Positions 26,031 to 36,382 of a stretch of 64,000 nt of DNA are shown piece by piece. The notes beneath the pieces were generated by a model that was not told the DNA's origin, did no database searches, and was given only the letters and a program-made list of their open reading frames with translations. A program made the position numbers and the translations under genes. Source of the stretch: Flectobacillus longus (lineage in GTDB: Bacteria; Bacteroidota; Bacteroidia; Cytophagales; Spirosomataceae); the NCBI RefSeq assembly GCF_030056705.1, contig NZ_JASHIC010000021.1:94382-158381 (forward strand), given 5' to 3'. Position 1 is the first letter of the stretch; the number at the start of each line of letters is the position of its first letter.

Positions 26031-27293
26031 CTAAAGCTTTCTGCGAATGCTAATGCCAATATCAAATTGATTCCCGTTGACTCTTTGACTTAAGTCTTCA
26101 TTAAACCACGTTGCGCTGAGTCCCAGTGTTGTTTTGTCCTTGATTACTTTACTGTAGCCAAGATTTATTTTAAAGGTATTTAGCTTTTTTCCGCCTTCCA
26201 ACAATACGTTACGACTTTCGTCGGGCGAAATCCCCGTGCCAATTCCTAAAGATAAGTAATCAAATGAACCACCAAAATAATATCGAGTTGTAAAGGTATA
26301 ACTCTGTGAAATATCGCTATTGCTCGGCACTAAAAATGCTCGTAAGTTGAACCAATAATTACCTATATATTTACCAACCGAGCCTGTATAAATCCATGTT
26401 TCGTCCGAAAACTTCAAGTAACGGTAGCCAATCTCTCCTTCAAAGCTTTTGGGTAAGTTGGCATATAATGAAATACCGTTTCTAAAAGTAGGGAACACAG
26501 GTAAGTTGGGGGAATAGCCAAAATTGACATAAGAGTAAAAGGTTTTGCTAATGCGAGGATAGCCATCCACCTCAAACTGGATTCCGTCTTCGCCAAACCT
26601 CTTGGCATGTGTTACACGGCCAATAAACGACCCTACTTGCGAACCTCTGCTAATAGAAATACTTGTCAGATGCCAAGGTTGATCGTGTAATGAAGAATTG
26701 TAGTTTTTGTCAAAATAAAAAAAATCATACGACAAAGTCGCAAATACCTGTCTAGAATTATCTTGCATACGTGCCGCCAAAGTGCGGGCTTCTGTATTCT
26801 GAGGGTCACGTTTGATAATACCATTAACAATAGAAAGACCTTCATCAAATTTTTTCAAGTCTTTCAAGGCTTTCGCTTTTTTCAGTAATATCTCTGTATC
26901 GTTTGGATAATAACTGAGGGTTGTTTCGCAAATGGTGAGGGCTTCCTGCGGATGGTCGTTCCAATATTCTAAATCAATCATGGAACTAAGCGCTTCCTTA
27001 TTCTTTGGATTGACAGACAATACTTGTCCAAGCTCGGCTCTAGCACTGTCTGTTTTATCTGTCCAAATATATATCCTCCCCAAAAACACTCTTATGTCTT
27101 GGTAATCAGGGCTTTTTTTGAGTGCCTGTTGGCAGTACGAAACGGCAAGGGGATAATTTTTTTGTTCAAATGCAGCGGTTCGAGCCAATTTGAATAGCTC
27201 GTCGGAATCAAGCGTAGGAGCTTGTGAGTAACTTTGAAAACAAAGACTCAATAAAGTAATGAATAATAAAAGAAATCTTGAGAGTAAATTCAT
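26031..27293 (-). CDS. TPR plus YaiO-family outer membrane beta-barrel protein
   Basis: 420 residues from ATG at 27293; a TTG at 27326 would place 11 residues before the signal peptide. The signal peptide is MNLLSRFLLLFITLLSLCFQ. TPR-like helices cover about 25-165 (AVSYCQQALKKSPDYQDIRVF, ALTICETTLSYYPNDTEILL). The C-terminal half is a YaiO-type barrel (ATLSYDFFYFDKNYNSS, GEIGYRYLKFSDETW, IGNYWFNLRAFL) ending in SIRRKL. TPR-barrel proteins such as PgaA export poly-GlcNAc, so this could be the outer membrane exit for a polymer made by the GT2 gene at 18550. That link is inferred. Confidence 0.85.
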   Translation of the reverse strand: MNLLSRFLLLFITLLSLCFQSYSQAPTLDSDELFKLARTAAFEQKNYPLAVSYCQQALKKSPDYQDIRVFLGRIYIWTDKTDSARAELGQVLSVNPKNKEALSSMIDLEYWNDHPQEALTICETTLSYYPNDTEILLKKAKALKDLKKFDEGLSIVNGIIKRDPQNTEARTLAARMQDNSRQVFATLSYDFFYFDKNYNSSLHDQPWHLTSISISRGSQVGSFIGRVTHAKRFGEDGIQFEVDGYPRISKTFYSYVNFGYSPNLPVFPTFRNGISLYANLPKSFEGEIGYRYLKFSDETWIYTGSVGKYIGNYWFNLRAFLVPSNSDISQSYTFTTRYYFGGSFDYLSLGIGTGISPDESRNVLLEGGKKLNTFKINLGYSKVIKDKTTLGLSATWFNEDLSQRVNGNQFDIGISIRRKL

Positions 27294-27498
27294 AAAAGTA
27301 AGTTTTGAAATTGGGCAATAGTTCAAAAACTAGGTATGCTACGAAACCCAATCATAAACATTAGAAATCAGAAATATTGCAAAAAAGACACTTCGAATAC
27401 TCTAGCAAATTTTATGCTATTATCATGATTTTTTAACGTTCAGGAAAATAAAATTACTGGCTTCCTAGCATATATCAAACATATTGCCAAAATCTTAC

Positions 27499-29823
27499 CT
27501 AAACTTCTACTCTCAGTGCTTTGAGGCCATATACACCTTGCATTTCTTCTAATTCGAGGTGCTCAACCTTACCTGAAAGGATATTTTTACTCTGAAGGTA
27601 TGTGATGTAGCTTACGTATTCTTCAGCATCTTTATGATTGGCGTACACCATAGCTATCTTGCCTGGCTGAGTCAAACGTTCTCCTGTATTTTTTACCAAA
27701 GCTTTATCGATACGCTTTTTCATAATCTCGTATCGCAGATTATAGGCTCCTTCAGTATCAAAACGGCGTTCGTCTTTTCTAAAGCTAATATCAATCGGAT
27801 TACTGTGAATCAAAATCAATTGTGTGGTGTGTAAAGGAACTGGCAACTGTGGAATTAAATCCTCTGTCATTTTTACGACTTTAGCCATCGAAATCAATTG
27901 CCATAATCGTAAGTTTTTCAAATACAGCGGATTAAAAGGTTTGTTTGGAGCAATACTTTGTCCGATATAAATATTGTATTCGACACCATCCGTTTTATAT
28001 TTTTCAAAATAGTTTGGATATGCTTCTTGTAAAATTTCTCTTTCTTCTTCCAAAAAATTATTAATCGTAGCATTGATTTTGGTCAAACTATCTTCAAAAG
28101 CATTCCGATGTGTAAAAATATGTTGATGAAAAGGCTCTGTTTTGGCAAAATAAGCGGCAATAGCTTCGCTAGATTTACCTTTTTCTCCTTGCAAATGTTT
28201 GAAAATTGGTTGTATTTCTTCTTCAAAATAGAAGTTGATATTCATTTCTTCATCGGGCAAAATACCCTCAGAAATTTTTTGGATAAAACCATCGTTTTTA
28301 AAACTCAATTCATCTAGTAAAGGCAACACAAATTCTTTTCGCAGTACCTCCAGTGTTTCATGAATCAACATAAGTTGCTCCATAAAATCTTGTTGTAAGG
28401 CTTTATTTCTTTCAATAGAAGAGTTACGAATGTCGATGGCTCCGTACAAAGGATATACTTTTTCGAATACTACATTGCCCATGGGCTGTTTGGTAGTGGC
28501 TCTATTTTTGAGATATTCCCAAGCTACTTCATTAAATTTCCACTCAACAGATGGTTGCAAAGACGTAAACTTTTGCTTTATTAATCGCTCAATTTTATCA
28601 TCAAAATTCTTGATGTGATAGTCTAAAGCCTGTTCTAAAATTGGCAATACGCTATTGATTTTATTGAGTGATTCATGTGTCAGCTCAGATACACCCGAAG
28701 ATGCTATTTCCAATACTCCAAGCATGCGGTCTTGCGACTGAATGGGATACATCAAATAGCTTTTGAATCCTTGCTCAATCAGATACCCTGCAATACTTGT
28801 TTCTTCGTTGAGTAAATTCGGAATAAAAACTACATGGGGATACTGTAAAAATTTGTCATAGGCTTTTTGAAATTCTTCATGATAAATACTCGAAACTGGG
28901 GGTGTGATAAACATCGTACCACGATGGTACTCATGAGCATTCACATAGGTATCGTTCAAGCGTAAATACGGAATAAGATTTACTTGAATATTGGCTGTTC
29001 CCAAGAGTACTTTAATGGTTTCGCTCAAGGCACTATAACTAGCTTCTTCTTTTTCTGAAGGCATTCTGAGAACAATGTTCTTCATTTCATGAAGGCAAGT
29101 CTCGGCAGTTACATCTTTTACTGTAATTAACCCAAATCCTTCAAATTCGAATTGACTGAGAGGTAATAATCTTTGAAGAGTTTCGAGGTCTATAATTTCA
29201 TTTTTTCCATCACATACCAAGCCACTCTCTAGTTTTGGTAGAGGCTCCGTTCCGATGTAATTTACATCTAAAAAGCGTTTGTCGGGCTTGATAATGTAGT
29301 GTGTCAGCAATCCTGTTTTTTTATTGAAAAAGGAATAGGGCACTTCCTCATTCATGTCTACCTTGATACCATAGTATTTGCCCAAAATCCATTTGTAGGC
29401 GAGGTGCAATTTGGTACTATTGAGTTTTTGGATATGCTCTGGTTCTTTGACCAAAATTCTACCAGAATCTTTATCAATAAAGACATCTTCAAATGCCTCC
29501 GAATAGTAAAAAAAACGAATGTGAAATGGATAGCTAAGTGCAAAAATTTCTTTATCGTTTTCAGAAAGCAAAGGGAAAATAACGGTTTTGAGTAAACTTA
29601 AAACCTCTGGATATTTCTGTAAAAGTTGTGTATCATAAATGGGTTCTTGGAGTTCGGGATATTGTTCTAATTGATTCAATACTTCTTCATAAATCCTTTT
29701 AAGGATTCCTTCTGAAGACATAGCATACTCTTTCAATAGTCGAAAAAACGGACGAAAAGAAAGCTTTGTTGATACAAGCTCTTCGACTGTTAATAAGTCA
29801 CATTCTGGTACTAGCGTGTTCAT
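27499..29823 (-). CDS. GAF-domain protein of unknown function
   Basis: 774 residues, soluble, no kinase or output motifs. A GAF-like region lies near 265-405 (FIPNLLNEETSIAGYLIEQG, KSYLMYPIQSQDRMLGVLEI). The flanks are helical, with an N-terminal domain (about 20-130) and a C-terminal region with DIRNSSIERNKALQQDF and long helices. The DIRNSS segment recalls cyclase-homology proteins (GDIRxST) but no catalytic residues are evident. It is a monocistronic unit on the minus strand. Confidence 0.65.
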   Translation of the reverse strand: MNTLVPECDLLTVEELVSTKLSFRPFFRLLKEYAMSSEGILKRIYEEVLNQLEQYPELQEPIYDTQLLQKYPEVLSLLKTVIFPLLSENDKEIFALSYPFHIRFFYYSEAFEDVFIDKDSGRILVKEPEHIQKLNSTKLHLAYKWILGKYYGIKVDMNEEVPYSFFNKKTGLLTHYIIKPDKRFLDVNYIGTEPLPKLESGLVCDGKNEIIDLETLQRLLPLSQFEFEGFGLITVKDVTAETCLHEMKNIVLRMPSEKEEASYSALSETIKVLLGTANIQVNLIPYLRLNDTYVNAHEYHRGTMFITPPVSSIYHEEFQKAYDKFLQYPHVVFIPNLLNEETSIAGYLIEQGFKSYLMYPIQSQDRMLGVLEIASSGVSELTHESLNKINSVLPILEQALDYHIKNFDDKIERLIKQKFTSLQPSVEWKFNEVAWEYLKNRATTKQPMGNVVFEKVYPLYGAIDIRNSSIERNKALQQDFMEQLMLIHETLEVLRKEFVLPLLDELSFKNDGFIQKISEGILPDEEMNINFYFEEEIQPIFKHLQGEKGKSSEAIAAYFAKTEPFHQHIFTHRNAFEDSLTKINATINNFLEEEREILQEAYPNYFEKYKTDGVEYNIYIGQSIAPNKPFNPLYLKNLRLWQLISMAKVVKMTEDLIPQLPVPLHTTQLILIHSNPIDISFRKDERRFDTEGAYNLRYEIMKKRIDKALVKNTGERLTQPGKIAMVYANHKDAEEYVSYITYLQSKNILSGKVEHLELEEMQGVYGLKALRVEV

Positions 29824-30243
29824 TGTTGTTGTTGCCTCTACGGCATTCCTTGCTGCGATTAATTAATTCTATCCCCACTAACTACTCTCCTGAATCACAA
29901 AATAGATATCCTTGGCGTGATATAACTCTAAGGTAATCAACATTTTACTATTACAAAACAATAAAAAATGTAATATTATCTTTTTATAACAATCATTTTC
30001 AAATTGGGCATACTGTCATTTATTGGCGAAAATAGACAGGCTTTTACTTTGACTTAATTGGTTTCGAGACGAGGGTATAAATGTATTGGTCGACAACATG
30101 TTAAAACTCAAATAAGTTGCTACAAATTAGGCCGACACCAATCTACTATTACACTTCAGTGGGTTTGATAGATTGAAAACAAATGTTAAGTCACAAAAAG
30201 TTTATTTCTTGAAAATATCTTGTAATGATTATAAAAAATATTG
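29824..30243. other. Gene-free stretch, 420 bp
   Basis: AT-rich sequence between the GAF gene and the end of the phosphoesterase gene. I see no gene, no strong hairpin and no exact TAnnTTTG box on the minus strand; it should hold the GAF gene promoter. Confidence 0.4.
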
Positions 30244-33200
30244 CTAGAAGAAAAAACCAAGCTTAAAACTAACCACTTCGTCCTCTGATGAACGCCCATA
30301 AGTCAAGGTCAACACTGCCATTTGGAACGGAGACAGCCAAATCCCACCACCATATCCATGATGCCATTTTTGAGATGTTTCGTCTGGATTCCATACTCTG
30401 CCAAGGTCATTAAACGCCAACACGCCAAGATGAGCAGGAAAAAGATATGACTTGAAAGAGAGCAATTTCAAACGTGCTTCTAGATTATGATAAAATGAGC
30501 TTCTTCCTGAAAAACGTGCACGACGAAATCCTCGGAGATTTGTTAATCCACCCAAAGTATTTGCTTGATAAAATTCATAATCTAACAAATTGATGCCCCC
30601 ACCAATACGTGTAGCAAAGGACAAAACAGCAGGCAGTTTGAAGGTATGATAAAAAGCCAAATCGGTTTTGACATTTAGATAATCGTCTTTGTAGTTGTGT
30701 TCAAATGCTTTTTGAAAAGTTAGTTCCGTATTCCATTTCAATCCGCGAGTCGTCATAACTGGATTATTGCGAGTGTCGACTGTAACGCCTGTACGCACAC
30801 CATAAAAATCTTGTTCTTCATAAACAGGAGAGCCTTTGGGAGCATATTCGGCAATGTATCGTTTGGCATTTTCCTTTACATTATAACCATTGAATACAAG
30901 TCCATAATATAGCTTGAGAGGTCCCCAATTATTGCTCAAAAGAATCGAGTTTTCGAGATTACTAAATTTAACTCTGTAATATTCAATACCTTTTGATTGG
31001 ATATATTTAGACTCATTGCTGAAGCCAAAAAAGTTGTCTGTCAGCCCATCTTGTTGCAAGGTTATTTTTACTTCTAAATCCGTTTTACCTATCACATCAA
31101 CAGCTTTTCCTACATAGTAAAGATTGAAAGCATTAGTTGAAAAAGCATAATTTCCTGACAAACTATGTTGCATACGGAAAGGCGATTTTCTAAAACCTTG
31201 CTGGGTATATTGTACTCCACCGCCAATAAATAATCCATCATCTGGGTTATAGGCTAACGAACCTAGTGGAGCCAATCTATCATACACAAACGCAAATCTG
31301 TCTAGATCATTGATATGTTTGTCGTTTTCGGTGGTATGATTAACGGTTTCATCTCCAGCCTGAATTGTTGTATTCTTCTTTTTATCATAAATAAGCGTTT
31401 TTCGTGCGCCTTTTTCAACTGCTGAACTATCGACGAAGGTATCTTTTCCTTTTCCTCCAATCAACCTTACTTTGATACCTTTATTTGATTTTCCATAGAC
31501 ATGAAACACATCTTCGCCATCCATTCCCCAGATGCGAATTTCCTTGGTATCTTTTGGGTCAAAAACTCTTTGATACAAAAGTGTTCCTTGTTTTCCTTTT
31601 TTAGTTTGGTCAAATAGCTTTACACTGGTATTGCCATCGGCAAGGCGCTCAATGTCGATAATTTCGTCTTTGTCCGAAGCCACAACATCTACTTCTTTCG
31701 CTAAAAATTTATAATACTCTGAAGCATAAGCCAATAAATCCTTTTTGCGTTGTTTAAGCTTAGCTGCTATTTCAGAGGTAAATGGGTCATTATTGGGTAG
31801 CTTTTTAATAGATTCATCAATCAGTGAATCCGAAATACTTTGTTGTAATAAGCTAGCTGTTTCTTGCCAATCTTGCTGCGATAATTGTGTCAAAAATGCT
31901 CTATCAACATATCTTGCATTGAAGTTGAATGTATTGACATCACGAATTTTATAATCAAAACCCTGTACTTTAGGCAATATCCATTTGCGAGATACAATCT
32001 TTGGTAAAAGTCCTTGACTTACAAAAAAAGCTTGGTCACGGTCGCGTGGAATAGCTTTAAAAATCGTGTGTTTTCCTTCGTCAAAAGCTGCCCAACGCCA
32101 TTGATCATCATGACGATCCCAATCGCCAATGAGCATATCCAACAATCTAGCACGAAGCAAGGCTTTTTGGTCTACGACATTTTTGTTGTCTTGGTCAAGT
32201 TTATCAAAAAGCTTGAGGGTTGAATAGGTCTTTTTTGCTCCTGCAAAACCCTCATCTGGTCGCTCTTCAAACAAGGCTAATTGTCCTGCAAAAAGTCGTT
32301 GGTATGGTCCAAGAATTGTATCATTTGGTAATCGAACCAAACGTGGATTAGTGTGCAACACTCCTGCGGCTTCGGCCAATGAAGGAATCGTTAAGGCAGC
32401 AAATGGATGCGATGCTGAAATTTGGTCGCCTACAATATCAACAGTAAATTTGCTGCGAATTGCCTCAGGAACAGCACTTTCTGGATATTTCTCTATCGAG
32501 CGAGTTACGTATTGATTTTGGTCTTTACCTTCATAACGAAGCGATAGAGTTTGTTGTCCTCCCCCACGCTGAATTACTTTTAATCCCCCTTTTTCATGTG
32601 TCAAATCCAACACAGGTGCTTGTACAGGACTAGTCCAAATACTACGATAGTTTTTCCCCAAGAGCCACTCTTTGAATCTATTAGCCTTGAATTTAGGATT
32701 TGGAATAGCTTGTTGATTAGATTGTACAACTAATTCTTGGTAAGGTTTTTTCTTGAATTCTAATACTTTTTCATAAAGAAGCTGACCGTTGGCATCCCAG
32801 AAATAAATTTTGGAAGTACCATCAGACAACCAATCTAATTGTGCAAATCCTTTGGTAGCAGCAGCAAAATAAGAATCCGCACCTTTTTTGACAGGAGTCG
32901 TTTTGGAGCCAGCACCAGAAGTAATGTAGTAAAGCGAATCCTTTTCAATTAATTGAAGCGTATGTTCGTGTCCGTTGGCATAAACTACATTGGGATATTG
33001 TGACATGATACGTACCATTCCTGTTCGCATCTCTTTGTACACAGGATTAGGAATATCCTGAATATTACCAATCCAAGAACGATACAAAGGATAAATAGAA
33101 CCTACAATCGGTAAAGGGATATTAAGTCCTAGCTCATTGAAAGGCAAAATATGAGATTTGAAAGGGTAATATCCACCATGCAAACTATACGAATACATGG

Positions 33201-33846
33201 GGTGGTGACCCGCTACCACTACCTTTTTATGTCGGTTACGATACAAAATATCGTCTAGGGAAGTCAAGAGCCCTGTCAGAGTTTTTACTTCACAATCAGA
33301 GTTTTCATCTGGTTTTTTCCAAGGATGTAAATACCATTGTGTATCCAACAAAACCAAAGTTTGATTATCAGAAAGGGATATTTCTTGAGGTGTTGGACAA
33401 CCTCCTTTTGGGAAAAATACGGCTGGATTTTGAAGATATTCTGTTACAAATTTTTCTTGAGCAATAATTTCTGTCCACCCATTTTTTCCGCCTTGTTCCC
33501 AATCATGATTGCCAGGAATAATAAACCCCGTACCTGTATGAGATTTAATCACATCTAATTGCGCTTTCAGACGGTCTTCAGCGTTTTTTCTATCAGGGTG
33601 CTCTTCGTCGACCATGCCTTTAGGGTAAATATTATCCCCTAGAAAGACTACGGAGCTATTTTTTCCTTTTAGTTTTAATTTTTCAGAAAGTGATTTTAAA
33701 ACGGCATCGTTACCATGCGTATCAGGTTCGCCTGCATCACCAATCAGAAATAAAGAAAAGTCAACTTTAGGTACAGGATTCTGCGCCAAAAGTTGAGTTG
33801 AAAAACATAGGAAGAGAAGTATGCAAAAAAAGCGAGTTTTCATCAT
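30244..33846 (-). CDS. Metallophosphoesterase fused to Omp85/BamA-like surface antigen barrel
   Basis: 1200 residues from ATG at 33846 (tandem ATG; a TTG at 33858 is less likely). A signal peptide is followed by a calcineurin-like phosphoesterase domain (about 25-330) with all metal motifs: LIGDAGEPDTHGND, FLGDNIYPKG, IPGNHDWEQGG, VAGHHPMYSYS and ANGHEHTLQ. A central domain (about 400-780) follows. The C-terminal region (about 850-1200) is an Omp85 barrel with LGGLTNLRGFRRARFSG, the RGF signature, ending in LGFFF. The enzyme domain should sit in the periplasm or on the surface, held by the barrel. It is 29 bp downstream of a PAP2 phosphatase gene. Confidence 0.9.
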   Translation of the reverse strand: MMKTRFFCILLFLCFSTQLLAQNPVPKVDFSLFLIGDAGEPDTHGNDAVLKSLSEKLKLKGKNSSVVFLGDNIYPKGMVDEEHPDRKNAEDRLKAQLDVIKSHTGTGFIIPGNHDWEQGGKNGWTEIIAQEKFVTEYLQNPAVFFPKGGCPTPQEISLSDNQTLVLLDTQWYLHPWKKPDENSDCEVKTLTGLLTSLDDILYRNRHKKVVVAGHHPMYSYSLHGGYYPFKSHILPFNELGLNIPLPIVGSIYPLYRSWIGNIQDIPNPVYKEMRTGMVRIMSQYPNVVYANGHEHTLQLIEKDSLYYITSGAGSKTTPVKKGADSYFAAATKGFAQLDWLSDGTSKIYFWDANGQLLYEKVLEFKKKPYQELVVQSNQQAIPNPKFKANRFKEWLLGKNYRSIWTSPVQAPVLDLTHEKGGLKVIQRGGGQQTLSLRYEGKDQNQYVTRSIEKYPESAVPEAIRSKFTVDIVGDQISASHPFAALTIPSLAEAAGVLHTNPRLVRLPNDTILGPYQRLFAGQLALFEERPDEGFAGAKKTYSTLKLFDKLDQDNKNVVDQKALLRARLLDMLIGDWDRHDDQWRWAAFDEGKHTIFKAIPRDRDQAFFVSQGLLPKIVSRKWILPKVQGFDYKIRDVNTFNFNARYVDRAFLTQLSQQDWQETASLLQQSISDSLIDESIKKLPNNDPFTSEIAAKLKQRKKDLLAYASEYYKFLAKEVDVVASDKDEIIDIERLADGNTSVKLFDQTKKGKQGTLLYQRVFDPKDTKEIRIWGMDGEDVFHVYGKSNKGIKVRLIGGKGKDTFVDSSAVEKGARKTLIYDKKKNTTIQAGDETVNHTTENDKHINDLDRFAFVYDRLAPLGSLAYNPDDGLFIGGGVQYTQQGFRKSPFRMQHSLSGNYAFSTNAFNLYYVGKAVDVIGKTDLEVKITLQQDGLTDNFFGFSNESKYIQSKGIEYYRVKFSNLENSILLSNNWGPLKLYYGLVFNGYNVKENAKRYIAEYAPKGSPVYEEQDFYGVRTGVTVDTRNNPVMTTRGLKWNTELTFQKAFEHNYKDDYLNVKTDLAFYHTFKLPAVLSFATRIGGGINLLDYEFYQANTLGGLTNLRGFRRARFSGRSSFYHNLEARLKLLSFKSYLFPAHLGVLAFNDLGRVWNPDETSQKWHHGYGGGIWLSPFQMAVLTLTYGRSSEDEVVSFKLGFFF

Positions 33847-33875
33847 AAAAATTGTCAAGCAGGAGTGTGCGTAAA

Positions 33876-34610
33876 TCAGAATCCAATCGTCAGGTTTCCA
33901 GTAACAGCATAACCATTATACACTGGAACAAACGATACGTTGGAAGGTAATTTTGGAGCAATCTGTTTTTTTATCCAAGGATAAATAATATATGAAGCCT
34001 TGGCAGAAAGAATCCCAATACCTGCACCAACCAATACATCAGACAACCAGTGGCGGTTGTTTAACATTCGAAAAGTACCCGTAGCCGTGGCTACTGTATA
34101 GCCACCTATCGTGTACCAAACACTTTGATCACCATACTCGGTGGCCAAAACCGTTGCTCCAAAAAAAGCATTAGCAGTATGCCCAGAAGGAAACGAGTCA
34201 TTACTTGAATCGTCTGGGCGAGTTGTATTAGTTATTTTTTTTAGCCCAAAAACAGTCCCCAACATAATACCTGTTCCCAAAACTATTATTCCACCTTTGT
34301 CGACAAAGGTATTTTTGCCTTTGACACCCACTAAACTCAAACCCATCGCAGTAGCTTGTGGCGCAAACTGTAAATAATCGTCGGCATGAGTCCTAAAACT
34401 AGATAGATATTTGGTATGCCATTCCTTTTGTTCAGCTTTGGTACTATTGTTTATAAACACCATTCCTGTACCAATCAAAATACCTGGTGCAATCATTTCT
34501 TTGGCAGTAATTAAAGGTTTTGAACTATCGGAAGTTTGCTTTTGGGCACAAGTAATTTTTGATAAAAAAAGAAAGCTGATAAACACCAGCCTAAAGGATT
34601 TTTTGAACAT
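33876..34610 (-). CDS. PAP2-type phosphatase, exported
   Basis: 244 residues with an N-terminal signal sequence (FRLVFISFLFLSKITCAQ). The three PAP2 motifs are complete: KKITNTTRPDD, SFPSGHTANAFF and RMLNNRHWLSDVLVGA. Family members remove phosphate from lipid or polyprenyl pyrophosphates, or act as acid phosphatases, at the periplasmic face. It is the first gene of a two-gene operon with the phosphoesterase-Omp85 fusion, so the pair may handle the same phosphorylated envelope substrate in sequence; this is inference. Confidence 0.9.
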   Translation of the reverse strand: MFKKSFRLVFISFLFLSKITCAQKQTSDSSKPLITAKEMIAPGILIGTGMVFINNSTKAEQKEWHTKYLSSFRTHADDYLQFAPQATAMGLSLVGVKGKNTFVDKGGIIVLGTGIMLGTVFGLKKITNTTRPDDSSNDSFPSGHTANAFFGATVLATEYGDQSVWYTIGGYTVATATGTFRMLNNRHWLSDVLVGAGIGILSAKASYIIYPWIKKQIAPKLPSNVSFVPVYNGYAVTGNLTIGF

Positions 34611-34765
34611 AGAAATGAAATTTTAGTCAATGGCAAGGTCAACTTGTTGTTAAACAGAATACTGAGCATTTAGCGTTGGGTTGTCAGCTATTCGCACAAT
34701 TGCCTTTAAATATATTCAAACTTTGAGCTGTTTGAATTTAAAAAATTAACCCAAACACATGAACA

Positions 34766-35950
34766 TTACTTATGTTTCTGTAATATGGCTGCTACCCCGA
34801 ATGCCAAAATTGAGGCTACAAAACCATACATGAAAATGTTATAAGCAATACGTAATAGCTTATACTTTTTGCCAAGCACCTTCCCAAGGAAGTAAATATC
34901 GCGCGTCATGGAGGCATATAGAAACTCCGAGTCATTCATCATTTCCTTCATACCAGCCTGATAATCTTCTAATTCCATTTCATGAAAATTACCAAAAAAC
35001 AACAAATTGGCACTACGATTAGCAATATCCTCTTTTGAAAATTTACCTTTAGTGACATTAGGAATAGTAGCCAAAACTGCAAAAACCGTAGCCAACAAAC
35101 ACACCGTTGTAATCATGATTGTAGGTACAATTAAATAGGCATTTTCTTCTAATTTCCGAATTAAGATACTGACAATCAAAGAAATAACAATCGTATTGAC
35201 TGAAATCATGATATTTGCCTTGTTGTCGGCCATTGACGACAACTGAAAGTGATTGGCAGAGGTAGTTCTAAACATGGTTTCGATACCACGATCAGGGCGT
35301 TTTACTTTTGCTTCGGCCTCCTTTTCCTTTTCTTTCTCTTTATTTTCTTTTTTAGCTTGTTTCAATTCTTCTAATTTATCCTTGAGAAGACTTATATTTT
35401 TTTGTTTTCGAGGTTCCAAAACTTTCTTGCCATAAGCCGTAAAATAATGATGCTCTTCCATGAAAGTTAGCGTTTTCTTAAGCCAATCTTTCTCAGACAA
35501 AGACATTTTAGTAAAGCATATTTCGGTACGAAGATGTTCGGTTTTTTCTAAGAAATTTTCAGAAGCTAAATGCGACAAATCAGCATCGCACAAAATCATT
35601 TGCTTATGTGAATGTGGACTTTGAGGCATTCGGGTAGCTCCGATATAAGTCGAAACCTTCTCAATCTGCTTTTCTGTGCATTCAATTTTGGTAAGAAATT
35701 CCTGAGAAAGCGCAATACTATGTGTCTCATGGTCATCGAAACTCACAGAATACCCAATATCATGTAGCCAAGCCGCCATCAAGAGATTTTCGAGTGCCTT
35801 ATCTTTAACACCTTCTTCTTGGGCGATTTCTTTGGTGGCTGCCACTACAGCTTCGGTATGTTGAGCATTGTGGTAACAAAACTGAGGCGGTAGTTGTGAC
35901 AACACCGACTCAGCGTATTGTTGTACTAAATTAAGTTTTTCGGTATGCAT
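34766..35950 (-). CDS. HD phosphohydrolase fused to a PycTM (Pycsar effector-like) membrane domain
   Basis: 394 residues. An N-terminal HD domain has His27/His31 in CYHNAQHTE, His63-Asp64 in AAWLHDIGYS and a distal Asp in LCDADLSHL. A charged Lys/Glu linker (about 195-220) follows. The C-terminal region starts ANHFQLSSMADNKANIMISV, then two transmembrane helices, NANLL-like NRSANLLFFGNF and a third helix at the end. This resembles the DUF5706/PycTM module of Pycsar cyclic-pyrimidine defence effectors. No nucleotide cyclase gene is adjacent. It is 19 bp after DUF3817, probably co-transcribed. Confidence 0.8.
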   Translation of the reverse strand: MHTEKLNLVQQYAESVLSQLPPQFCYHNAQHTEAVVAATKEIAQEEGVKDKALENLLMAAWLHDIGYSVSFDDHETHSIALSQEFLTKIECTEKQIEKVSTYIGATRMPQSPHSHKQMILCDADLSHLASENFLEKTEHLRTEICFTKMSLSEKDWLKKTLTFMEEHHYFTAYGKKVLEPRKQKNISLLKDKLEELKQAKKENKEKEKEKEAEAKVKRPDRGIETMFRTTSANHFQLSSMADNKANIMISVNTIVISLIVSILIRKLEENAYLIVPTIMITTVCLLATVFAVLATIPNVTKGKFSKEDIANRSANLLFFGNFHEMELEDYQAGMKEMMNDSEFLYASMTRDIYFLGKVLGKKYKLLRIAYNIFMYGFVASILAFGVAAILQKHK

Positions 35951-35969
35951 AAAGGCAACTGCGACACGA

Positions 35970-36266
35970 TTACAGTGTTTTTTTCAAGTAAAAAGTCCCA
36001 AAAGGAACTAAAGATAATAAGAATGCCAACATAGCTTTACGCAAGGTCATTCCTACTTGAATAATCATGGCTAAAATAATTGTCACAAAAGCGACAAATA
36101 GCACTCCATGAATAGTACCTCCAATTTTGACCATTTCGGGTTTATGCAAAATGTATTTGAAAGGCATTGCAATAAACAACAAAAACAAATAGCTGTAGCC
36201 TTCGATTTTTCCTATAATTAGGAACGCTCTGATAATATTAGCGGATAAGGAGTTTTTTTCTGACAT
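35970..36266 (-). CDS. DUF3817 small membrane protein
   Basis: 98 residues with three predicted transmembrane helices. The stretch RAFLIIGKIEGYSYLFLLF, followed by MPFKYILHKPEMVKIGGTIHG, is the DUF3817 (YdzA-like) signature. The function is unknown. It is upstream of and likely co-transcribed with the HD-PycTM gene. Confidence 0.9.
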   Translation of the reverse strand: MSEKNSLSANIIRAFLIIGKIEGYSYLFLLFIAMPFKYILHKPEMVKIGGTIHGVLFVAFVTIILAMIIQVGMTLRKAMLAFLLSLVPFGTFYLKKTL

Positions 36267-36382
36267 AATTTAATTAAGCTTTTGTAAACGACTATCGAAA
36301 TAGATGTTACAAAGTAAATTTAATGCTCTTGAGGGTACTTACATTTCTTCAACTCAATATTGAGAAATTTCGTTTCAAAAGC

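Noticed and set aside
34766..36266. Complete Pycsar defence operon
   Set aside because: A PycTM-like module is present but no nucleotide cyclase gene lies within several kb on either side, so calling a full defence system is not supported.
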